Below, piece by piece: positions 20,015 to 25,596 of a stretch of 25,596 bases of DNA. Positions within the stretch are counted from its first letter, which is position 1. The number at the start of each line of letters is the position of its first letter. Source of the DNA: a virus; the IMG/VR virus record IMGVR_UViG_3300034190_002531, positions 1-25,596 of that record; one strand, given 5' to 3'. The translations under genes were made by a program, and so were the position numbers. The notes below the pieces were generated by a model, which saw nothing but the letters and a program-made list of their open reading frames with translations, ran no database searches and was not told where the DNA came from.

Positions 20015-20684
20015 AAGGCCGCACCTCCTTCTTACGGGTCACAATCTCCTTCGCCTTGGTCAGCAGTTTCTTCACCACGGGCTTGATGATTCGCACCAAG
20101 AACGGCGTGCTCAATGCAGCGGTAGTTGCAACGACAGCGATGCCTGCGGTCTGCGCTGCCTCGTAGGGCGACGGGATTGCCTTGACCAGCTGCTCCGTCA
20201 CAGGAACGTTGCGGTAGACCTCTTTGCACACGCCATTCACCAGCTCGTAAGAATCCAAGATCTTGCGGCCGTTGGGTGACAGCGTGCCCACCTCTGTCGC
20301 GTCTGCTGGCGGACACTTCACCTCCGGCGGTTGCTTGGCCTTTGGCGGCGGTGGTTTGGGGTCAGCCTTTTTCTGTGCTGGCGGCTCCTCTTGTTCTTGA
20401 TTCTGTGTCGGCGTCGGCTCAATGATCTGAAGTTTGCGCGGGTTCCAATCCAGCGGGACATAGCTAGGCATCTCACCTTCAGGGCAAGAAATGCCCACGC
20501 CGTTTGGGTCATCCCGCAGCAGGGATGGGTTTAGGTGTGCATCTCTGTGAACCCTAAAACAACCTGGCTTTTGATATATCGGACGCGGCGCTAGGTTCTG
20601 TGTGACCGGCGCTGGGAAAACATGCGGCTCAGGGATGGGCCGTATCTCAATCGTCGGGATCTCAATATCAGGAATGTCCGGCAT
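19971..20684 (-). CDS. Proline-rich membrane-anchored protein
   Basis: A 237-aa protein. The N-terminus is a Pro/Ile repeat (MPDIPDIEIPTIEIRPIPEP), followed by a Cys-containing domain (KPGCFRVHRDAH, GVGISCPEGEMPSYVPLDWN), a Pro/Lys/Glu-rich linker (PPAQKKADPKPPPPKAKQPP), a small domain (NGRKILDSYELVNGVCKEVY) and one membrane segment near residues 180-200 (AGIAVVATTAALSTPFLV). The tail is very basic. No signal peptide is seen. It resembles cyanophage proteins found near secreted-protein genes. Its start shares CATG with the opposite-strand gene and its end overlaps the plus-strand gene. Confidence 0.75.
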   Translation of the reverse strand: MPDIPDIEIPTIEIRPIPEPHVFPAPVTQNLAPRPIYQKPGCFRVHRDAHLNPSLLRDDPNGVGISCPEGEMPSYVPLDWNPRKLQIIEPTPTQNQEQEEPPAQKKADPKPPPPKAKQPPEVKCPPADATEVGTLSPNGRKILDSYELVNGVCKEVYRNVPVTEQLVKAIPSPYEAAQTAGIAVVATTAALSTPFLVRIIKPVVKKLLTKAKEIVTRKKEVRPSTFLRKQAQRKARK

Positions 20685-21000
20685 GAAATCAGGCGATCGA
20701 TTCGTGGCAGGTCAGCTTTTCATTGAGCGGAACCGCAGAAGAGAGGGGCCGCCCATTGTTTACACCGTAATGTCCGGAAATAGTGCTAGGCCGTTTACAG
20801 ATACAAAGGCGATCTTGAAATGGGTCAAGTGGCCGAAGGGAACACCAACTGGGGACGCCTTGCGTGAATGGCTAGCTTCGTTTGAGCAGAAACAAGAGGC
20901 ACCCACGCCAGAACTGGATATGGCGAAAATCAAGGCGGAAGGCTTCGGGCCGGAGGCTCACGACGATGATCCGACCGCCAATACCAAGATGATTACTTAA
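20683..21000 (+). CDS. Small protein (105 aa), unknown
   Basis: The ATG at 20683 forms a CATG with the ATG of the opposite gene. ATGs at 20674 and further upstream are alternatives. Protein-like core: DRFVAGQLFIERNRRREGPP, then KAILKWVKWPKGTPTGDALR, then an acidic tail (EAHDDDPTANTKMIT). No family is recognised. The end overlaps the next minus-strand gene by 8 nt. Its promoter and ribosome-binding site must lie within the antisense of the neighbouring gene. Confidence 0.62.
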   Translation: MKSGDRFVAGQLFIERNRRREGPPIVYTVMSGNSARPFTDTKAILKWVKWPKGTPTGDALREWLASFEQKQEAPTPELDMAKIKAEGFGPEAHDDDPTANTKMIT

Positions 21001-21211
21001 AGGGGATCGCAGGCCCTGTGGCTTTAGGCAGTTCAGGAACTTCAGGGACGGGCACCTGATCAAGAATCGTCTTTGTCAGCTCCAGCTTCAAATCGCTGAT
21101 GTACTTCTTAGCCATTGATGGAACGCGGGTGTAAAACAACACGCCGCCGACTGCCATCGCTCCAGACATCACAAAAGATGCGACGGCCATCACGTTGAAA
21201 ACTTTTTGCAT
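20993..21211 (-). CDS. Small membrane protein of the MQKVFNVM type
   Basis: A 72-aa protein: MQKVFNVMAVASFVMSGAMA and VGGVLFYTR make one N-terminal membrane helix. Then comes a charged helix (AKKYISDLKLELTKTILDQV) and a Pro-rich end (VPEVPELPKATGPAIPF). This layout, one helix and a tail ending in TGPAxPF, is one I recall as conserved across many cyanophages, with no known function. It follows the beta-barrel-like gene after a terminator, so it may have its own promoter or depend on readthrough. Confidence 0.74.
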   Translation of the reverse strand: MQKVFNVMAVASFVMSGAMAVGGVLFYTRVPSMAKKYISDLKLELTKTILDQVPVPEVPELPKATGPAIPFK

Positions 21212-21230
21212 AGCTGCTTAGGTAACAAAA

Positions 21231-21261
21231 AGCCCCCGCGCTCTGCACAAGTACGGGGGCT
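21231..21261 (-). terminator. Rho-independent terminator after the beta-barrel-like gene
   Basis: On the minus strand AGCCCCCG, a 15-nt loop and CGGGGGCT form a perfect 8-bp G/C-rich stem followed by TTTTGTT. It lies 43 nt beyond the stop at 21304, so it ends the leftward tail-side transcript. Confidence 0.85.
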
Positions 21262-21303
21262 CCCTGCTGTCTGTGTGAGGAGACAGTTAGGTTCTAGCAG
21301 CGA

Positions 21304-21648
21304 TCAGAAACGAGCGCCAATCTTCACGTTACCGGTAGTTTCGGTGTCGCCAGTGGCGAATGAAAGCTCACCGTAAAGAGGGCCACCGCTGATGCCAGCT
21401 TTTCCTGAGAATTCAATCTCAGAATCGCCGGTGTCAGGCGTCACGAGGCTAGGGCCGATCTGTGCATAGGCACCGTTCGAGAACTCGTAACCAACGTGCA
21501 GGTCGGTGACAGCGCCACCCACGCCGGTCTCAGTTCCGACGCCGATGTTGATCTCGGGGTTCACGTAGAAGCCCTCATCTGCGCGGGCAGAGAGGGGAGC
21601 CAAGGCAAGTGCGCCAGCGGCTACACCAAAAACAAGACGCTTGATCAT
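21304..21648 (-). CDS. Small secreted beta-barrel-like (outer-membrane type) protein
   Basis: A 114-aa protein with a clear signal peptide: MIKRLVFGVAAGALALAPLSARA, with cleavage expected before DEGF. The mature 91 residues alternate hydrophobic and polar residues in short strands (FYVNPEINIGVGTETGVGGA, VTDLHVGYEFSNG, AYAQIGPSLVTP, LYGELSFAT, NVKIGARF) and end in Phe, as outer-membrane beta-barrels do. I recall similar small proteins in many cyanophages. A mature part this short would form only about eight strands. A role in altering the host envelope or excluding other phages is inference. Confidence 0.8.
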   Translation of the reverse strand: MIKRLVFGVAAGALALAPLSARADEGFYVNPEINIGVGTETGVGGAVTDLHVGYEFSNGAYAQIGPSLVTPDTGDSEIEFSGKAGISGGPLYGELSFATGDTETTGNVKIGARF

Positions 21649-21656
21649 TAGTTGAA

Positions 21657-21782
21657 TTAGCGTTTTCCCTGGCCACGGTACTTCTTTCGGCCCTTTTTGG
21701 GGCGGGAGTGCTGACCATTTCCCTGTGTGGTCCGTTTGGGTTTACCGACAACAAATGTTTGACCGTTAAGTGATTTGGCCAT
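21657..21782 (-). CDS. Small basic protein of the MAKSLNGQTF type (41 aa)
   Basis: A 41-aa protein from an ATG at 21782 that overlaps the upstream TGA (TGATG). MAKSLNGQTFVVGKPKRTTQ is followed by GNGQHSRPKKGRKKYRGQGK. The pattern MAKS-x-x-G-x-x-F-x-V, K-x-T-x-QGNGxH, KKYRGQGK is one I recognise from tiny proteins widespread in cyanophages. It is rich in Lys, Arg and Gly and might bind nucleic acid. Function is unknown. Confidence 0.76.
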   Translation of the reverse strand: MAKSLNGQTFVVGKPKRTTQGNGQHSRPKKGRKKYRGQGKR

Positions 21783-21973
21783 CAGATGCCGTCAGTCGAA
21801 GTCAAGTTCTGATACTTCAGAGCCAAACCCGTAAACAGACCGTATTGAGGGTGTGACACTTGGTCACGGCCATCAAGGAAATACAACTCTTCAAGCCATA
21901 GCGTCCGAGCAGCCATCGCTTGCACGTCCTCCGCCCCAGGCTTAGCGGCGATCATCGGGTCAGGGCGTTGCAT
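21782..21973 (-). CDS. Small protein with LEELYFLDGRD motif (63 aa)
   Basis: A 63-aa protein. Its centre and end, TLWLEELYFLDGRDQVSHPQ and YGLFTGLALKYQ, resemble short cyanophage proteins of unknown function found beside the MAKS-type gene. Its ATG at 21973 lies inside the upstream small membrane gene (22-nt overlap). A second ATG at residue 7 is possible. It may be structural, as it lies in the tail-side operon. Confidence 0.68.
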   Translation of the reverse strand: MQRPDPMIAAKPGAEDVQAMAARTLWLEELYFLDGRDQVSHPQYGLFTGLALKYQNLTSTDGI

Positions 21974-22107
21974 TGCTGTTGTGCAGGGAAGTCACGTTGG
22001 GCTTGAAAATAGCCAGCCCGGTACATGATATTGGTGCTCCCCAGGATCACCATCACAAAAGACGTGACTGTTAATGCAAGGCACCAAGCCAGCCGATAAG
22101 CCGACAT
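21952..22107 (-). CDS. Small membrane protein (51 aa)
   Basis: The ATG at 22107 overlaps the upstream stop (TGATG). The sequence MSAYRLAWCLALTVTSFVMV and ILGSTNIMYRAG gives one membrane helix, followed by a polar tail (QAQRDFPAQQQCNALTR). It has 51 residues and no recognised family. It lies in the run of small tail-side genes. The overlap geometry on both sides supports it. Confidence 0.6.
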   Translation of the reverse strand: MSAYRLAWCLALTVTSFVMVILGSTNIMYRAGYFQAQRDFPAQQQCNALTR

Positions 22108-22439
22108 CACCAGCTAGAAGGTTTGCCAGACGCTTGGGTCGGCGTGATCTGTTCAACAATGCGTGCAGCCAGTGCATCTTGAATCTCGGTAACCTTTTCA
22201 GCTCCACCGAGCTTGGCCTGCACAGCAGCCACAATGTCAGCCTCAGTCAGATCCTCAAAATCGGCCAAGGTGTTAGGACGATCCAAGCCGATGCTGCCGT
22301 AAGCGCCTGAATTGTAGGCATTGCCTTCAGAGTCAACCTGATCGCTGATTGCGGTCACGGTGTAGTGAGCCGTATGGGCAAAGCCGTCACTGAGGTCTCT
22401 GTTGAGATCAGCGATCTTCCAGACGTAGGTGTTAGCCAT
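22107..22439 (-). CDS. DUF7936-like protein
   Basis: A 110-aa protein: TYVWKIADLNRDLSDGFAHTAHYTVTAI at the start, AYGSIGLDRPNTLADFEDLTEADIVAAVQ in the middle, then a helix and a tail ending TQASGKPSSW. The YxWxIxxLxR...DGFxxTAHYxV and YGSxGxDRP...F.DLTE pattern is that of the DUF7936 family as I recall it, frequent in cyanophages next to tail fibre genes. It may be a tail or fibre accessory. Function is unknown. Confidence 0.78.
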   Translation of the reverse strand: MANTYVWKIADLNRDLSDGFAHTAHYTVTAISDQVDSEGNAYNSGAYGSIGLDRPNTLADFEDLTEADIVAAVQAKLGGAEKVTEIQDALAARIVEQITPTQASGKPSSW

Positions 22440-22466
22440 GATGATGTGAAGTCAGAGGAAGTTTAC

Positions 22467-24455
22467 TTAGCCAGCCTCAAGGGCTGCAACTTTGGTTTTA
22501 AGGGTATCTACTTCGGCAGACAGTTCCTTAATAGCGTTAACGAGCACAGGAATCAGCTGCACATACTCCATGCCGAGCTTGGTGCGGTCACCCTCTTGAT
22601 GGCCTGGTAGCTCGTCATTGCTGTCAAATACAGCTTCAGGAATGATCGACTCAACTTGCTGAGCGATAAATCCCAACTTATTCGTATCAGGCTCGGTTTT
22701 AAGAGCATATTGCTTCGGTTGAAGTTGCTTAACCTCAGCAAGGCCGTAAGTAACATCTCCTGCAATGTTTTTCAGTCTTTCATCTGAAGTTTGCGTGCCG
22801 ATGACGGTGCCCGATTGCAAGCCAATGTTTCCTGATGAGGTTGAAAACCTCAAAAGATTACTGTTGTCAAAGTAGACATAGTTGGTAGACCCATCATCAG
22901 GGTCCATGCGTAGATAAGCCCCAGGGTTAATGTTAGAGCTATTTTTATAAAGGCCAATTTGCGCGATCCGCGTGCCACCACTTCCACTGCTACCTCTTGC
23001 GGTAAAGTTGCATACTTGAGCATTGCTCAGATCTTGGCTTCTGATGTCAACAATCATCGGCCCTGAGGATCTATCTGTTTGAATAAAAGCGTTTGTGTCT
23101 CTTACAGCGGTTTGGTTGATCAACAACTGCCCCGAGCTGTCGATACGCATCCGCTCGGTGTTGTTTGTTCTAAAAACCTGCGGCTGGTTTACAACGGTAC
23201 TTAGTATTCCGCCATTGTCATTAAACTCGATAAACCCATTTAAGGTTGAATCAGCATTATTCCTGAAATCAATTTCAGCACCCCCATTAGCGGATTTGCC
23301 AATTAACTTAATACCGCTGCCGCCGTTGCTATTTGTCGCAATTACAAGGTTTGCACCACTGGTTGTAGTGGTAGAAATACCAACATTTCCCGAGCTGTCG
23401 ATCCTGACTCTCTCCGTCGGGCTGCTTGCACCGTCCGCACAGGTCGAAAATACGAGCCTTCCTGGCATGTCGTTAGTGCCAGGGGTTGCGTCTACATTTG
23501 CCTCAATAGTTGCGGCTGGTATAAAATTGGTGCCGTCCGACCCCGAAAACGTCAGACTTCCGAGTTGATCGCCGTCGCTGACAATAGTAGTGCCGCCGAC
23601 AGATGCGCTGCGGTGTTTGCCTAAAACGATTTCTGCACCATTTGTATTATTGCGCCCAAAAATTACACTTAATGCTTTGGCTGTGTCACTGTTGGCGGTC
23701 TCAAATTGAAACTGTGGCGTAAGAGTATTCCCTCCATCCCCGTCCAGAACATTGCTACGGGCAGTAGACGTCCCCACGAGGAGCCTGCCACTTGAATCGA
23801 TTCGTGCGCGTTCTGTATCGCCTGTATAAAAAATTGTATTTGCAGACTCAGCATTAGATATCTGAAGATCACTGCCGCTCAATGTGATATAAGAACCGTC
23901 GCTAGCCCCTGTGCCTGTTGTTGAATTTCTAAAAGTCAACAAACGTCCGCTATCTGCTTGAACTGATAACGATCCATTTGGCGACGACGCTCCAACACCT
24001 ACGCGATCATTTCCTGCATCGACAAACAGCATGTGAGTGTTGCCGTTTGACTCCACGCGGAAGTCAACATCATTGCTGGGGTCGTTAAATACAACCTCAG
24101 AGCTGCCAATCTCAAGGCGCTCTGCACCGCCAGTCGCAAAGCCAATTTGATCAGCAGCAGGGCTAAAGATGCCAGTGTTTACATCGTCAGCAAAAGCAAG
24201 ACCAGGCGTTGAAGCACTGCCGTCCTCAATCAGCATCGTGCCGTCAAGCTCACGCAGCGTGATCCAACCGTCGTTAGAGCTGTTCCTGATCTTCAGGACG
24301 TTGGCGTTAGTGTCTGCCCACCATTGATATGCGTAAGTCGTCCCAGGCTCAGAACTGCCGCTGTTGTTGCTGACGATTGCCGCAAGGGCGTTATTCAAGT
24401 CAGAACGGACCGCAGCCCCCGTTCCATTAGCAATCACATAATCGTGAGTAGCCAT
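22467..24455 (-). CDS. Tail fibre/spike with C-terminal S74 autoprocessing chaperone
   Basis: A 662-aa protein. The N-terminal about 100 residues (YAYQWWADTNANVLKIRNSS) are an attachment domain. The long centre is made of Ser/Gly/Asn-rich beta repeats, three of which carry the signature ERxRIDSSG. From residue 557, S-D-E-R-L-K begins a peptidase S74 intramolecular chaperone. S557 and K562 match the catalytic Ser-Lys spacing of endosialidase-type chaperones, and a C-terminal coiled coil (IKELSAEVDTLKTKVAALEA) follows. The chaperone trimerises the fibre and is then cut off. The fibre is the likely host-recognition protein. Part of the coding region looks more A/T-rich than its neighbours. Confidence 0.9.
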   Translation of the reverse strand: MATHDYVIANGTGAAVRSDLNNALAAIVSNNSGSSEPGTTYAYQWWADTNANVLKIRNSSNDGWITLRELDGTMLIEDGSASTPGLAFADDVNTGIFSPAADQIGFATGGAERLEIGSSEVVFNDPSNDVDFRVESNGNTHMLFVDAGNDRVGVGASSPNGSLSVQADSGRLLTFRNSTTGTGASDGSYITLSGSDLQISNAESANTIFYTGDTERARIDSSGRLLVGTSTARSNVLDGDGGNTLTPQFQFETANSDTAKALSVIFGRNNTNGAEIVLGKHRSASVGGTTIVSDGDQLGSLTFSGSDGTNFIPAATIEANVDATPGTNDMPGRLVFSTCADGASSPTERVRIDSSGNVGISTTTTSGANLVIATNSNGGSGIKLIGKSANGGAEIDFRNNADSTLNGFIEFNDNGGILSTVVNQPQVFRTNNTERMRIDSSGQLLINQTAVRDTNAFIQTDRSSGPMIVDIRSQDLSNAQVCNFTARGSSGSGGTRIAQIGLYKNSSNINPGAYLRMDPDDGSTNYVYFDNSNLLRFSTSSGNIGLQSGTVIGTQTSDERLKNIAGDVTYGLAEVKQLQPKQYALKTEPDTNKLGFIAQQVESIIPEAVFDSNDELPGHQEGDRTKLGMEYVQLIPVLVNAIKELSAEVDTLKTKVAALEAG

Positions 24456-24489
24456 GCCTCAGCCCGTTTTGGACAACATTGCTTCTATG

Positions 24490-25596
24490 TTAAACCGCCT
24501 TGCCATAGCCCACAGCCGCGTAGGTGAAGTTCCTGTCAACGTTGACATCACTGCTGTTCAAGATGTCCACGTCAAAACCAGTAGCACTGACATTGCTGAC
24601 GTTTAGCCGCTCACCGTTGCCGAGGTTCTGAACCGTTACCGCAACACTGGGCAGATAAGCGTTCGTTCCACCAAGCGATGCTGTGCCTGTAAAAAACGCC
24701 TTATCGAAAGTCACGCTCTTGGTGCTGGTGCCTGAAGCGATAGTGCCGTTGCTGTTTTCTTGACGCCGCTGGAACGTTGCCTCGTAACCCAACTCATCGA
24801 TCAAGATGTTCTGTGCAATATCAGAGCTGTTCAGCTCCGCTTTGAACTGAAACGCCCTAGCCTCAAACGTTCCAGAAATGAACTCCTGCCATGCGCCGTA
24901 AGTCGGAGAGCCTGCTGGATCGTCGTTGGTGCTTCTGAAATACAGCTTGGCATTTACTGCGTCAGCCTCATCACCATCAAAATCGCTCCAATCATCCACA
25001 TTGGCGCTACGGGAATCGATCAAGGCATTTGGGAAAAATGCTCGCGTGACAAACCGGCGCTGAATATCCAACGAGAACCGTGCGCCAAGATCAAGAGCAT
25101 TTACGAACTGGTATTCAGCAGAGGACAGAATGTCACCAAGCGTGTCAAGAGAGCTGATCTCGTCAAAATCTGTCTGATCGTCTAACTCCTCGTCACCGTC
25201 AATAATCAGCGCGTCTAAATCCTCGTCATAGAAGCAATCGGTTCTAGTCCCTTGGAACGGTGGGCTATCTAGATCCTCTCTACGGGTTTCAACTGCAAGT
25301 CGTCCCAGAGTGTCTGGGAACTGCATGATGACGCTAGTCGCATTCGTGCTCTTGTTGCCTAAGTCGTCTTCAAACTTGGCAAATATCTCACCGGCTACCA
25401 ACGGCACAATGGCCTCAGTTGAGTTGCCAGCAACTGCTTCAATCAGGTCAACAGAATTAGGCCAAGTCGCTGTCCCGTCAGTCAAGCTACTGTGCTTGAT
25501 GTGAACAAGGCCATTGACCTTCACGTCAAGGTCAACAGTCTTATCCCACCGCAGACGAGCACTGTTGGCGCTGATTGCTTCAATCGACAAGTTCTG
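24490..25596 (-). CDS. Tail-tip / host-specificity protein (J-like), 5' end cut by window edge
   Basis: The frame is open to the right edge (368 residues visible, C-terminal part). A TTG at 25590 is the only start-like codon near the edge, but the frame continues, so I treat the gene as truncated. Residues start with a fibronectin-like segment (ARLRWDKTVDLDVKVNGLVH), then an acidic stretch (DEDLDALIIDGDEELDDQTD) and a beta-rich module (ARAFQFKAELNSSDIAQNIL; VQNLGNGERLNVSNVSATGF), as at the C-terminus of phage J-like tail-tip proteins. It sits just upstream of the tail fibre with a 34-nt gap. Confidence 0.75.
   Translation of the reverse strand, partial: QNLSIEAISANSARLRWDKTVDLDVKVNGLVHIKHSSLTDGTATWPNSVDLIEAVAGNSTEAIVPLVAGEIFAKFEDDLGNKSTNATSVIMQFPDTLGRLAVETRREDLDSPPFQGTRTDCFYDEDLDALIIDGDEELDDQTDFDEISSLDTLGDILSSAEYQFVNALDLGARFSLDIQRRFVTRAFFPNALIDSRSANVDDWSDFDGDEADAVNAKLYFRSTNDDPAGSPTYGAWQEFISGTFEARAFQFKAELNSSDIAQNILIDELGYEATFQRRQENSNGTIASGTSTKSVTFDKAFFTGTASLGGTNAYLPSVAVTVQNLGNGERLNVSNVSATGFDVDILNSSDVNVDRNFTYAAVGYGKAV

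Noticed and set aside
1-25596. tRNA genes
   Set aside because: I looked for the T-arm GTTCGA-type sequence with a matching acceptor stem. The few TTCGA occurrences are in coding sequence and lack cloverleaf pairing.
1-25596. Integrase, att sites or a lysogeny module
   Set aside because: No tyrosine or serine recombinase, excisionase or clear CI/Cro repressor is visible. The window gives no evidence for a temperate lifestyle, although the unseen part of the genome could.

Overview
The window looks like part of a tailed double-stranded DNA phage of a marine unicellular cyanobacterium (Synechococcus/Prochlorococcus type), most likely with a siphovirus-like particle. The phage call is secure: large terminase with both catalytic centres, DUF4055-type portal, SPP1 gp7/Mu F-type minor head protein, scaffold-like protein, tail-tip protein and an S74-chaperoned tail fibre. 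The host call is inference. It rests on several small proteins that resemble families I know mainly from cyanophages: the DUF6321-like and DUF7936-like proteins, a 41-aa protein beginning MAKSLNGQTF, a 72-aa protein beginning MQKVFNVM, a small secreted beta-barrel-like protein, and a group of secreted proteins. I see no integrase, clear CI/Cro repressor, tRNA, CRISPR array or insertion sequence.

Layout. (1) 1-5923, minus strand: the packaging and head operon, read right to left as TerS, TerL, portal, a small protein, minor head protein, six tiny mostly very basic overlapping genes, then a scaffold-like gene cut by the left edge. (2) 5920-11164, minus strand: DNA modification and replication. 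Read right to left it holds a ribbon-helix-helix protein, an unknown, a RepA-like helicase, a second ribbon-helix-helix protein, a cytosine-methylase-like protein, five small genes and a ParB-methyltransferase fusion next to terS. (3) 11195-16696, plus strand: recombination and early genes, including a PD-(D/E)XK exonuclease, an NrdR-like zinc ribbon, unknowns, a winged-helix protein, an AT-hook protein, RusA, ERF annealase, a small ribbon-helix-helix protein and an SSB-like protein. (4) 16693-18129, minus strand: a probable lysis cassette around a C39-type cysteine peptidase with small membrane proteins. (5) 18219-21000, mostly plus strand: a holin-like protein and three predicted secreted proteins, with a proline-rich membrane protein on the minus strand. 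(6) 20993-25596, minus strand: small membrane and secreted proteins, a DUF7936-like protein, the tail fibre and the tail-tip protein running off the right edge.

How it fits together. Exonuclease, ERF, SSB-like protein and RusA would form a phage recombination module, and the helicase would serve replication. Packaging and head genes leave the left edge towards the expected major capsid gene, while tail genes enter from the right edge on the same strand. The simplest reading is one circularly permuted genome whose capsid-to-tail section lies outside the window. Genes are packed very tightly: most neighbours overlap by ATGA or TGATG, one divergent pair shares a CATG start and one convergent pair shares a CTAG stop. 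The main regulatory signals are two TTGACG promoters carrying GGCGCGCC sequences in their spacers, a related palindrome inside rusA, two UUCG-loop hairpins on the plus strand, and a terminator on the minus strand.
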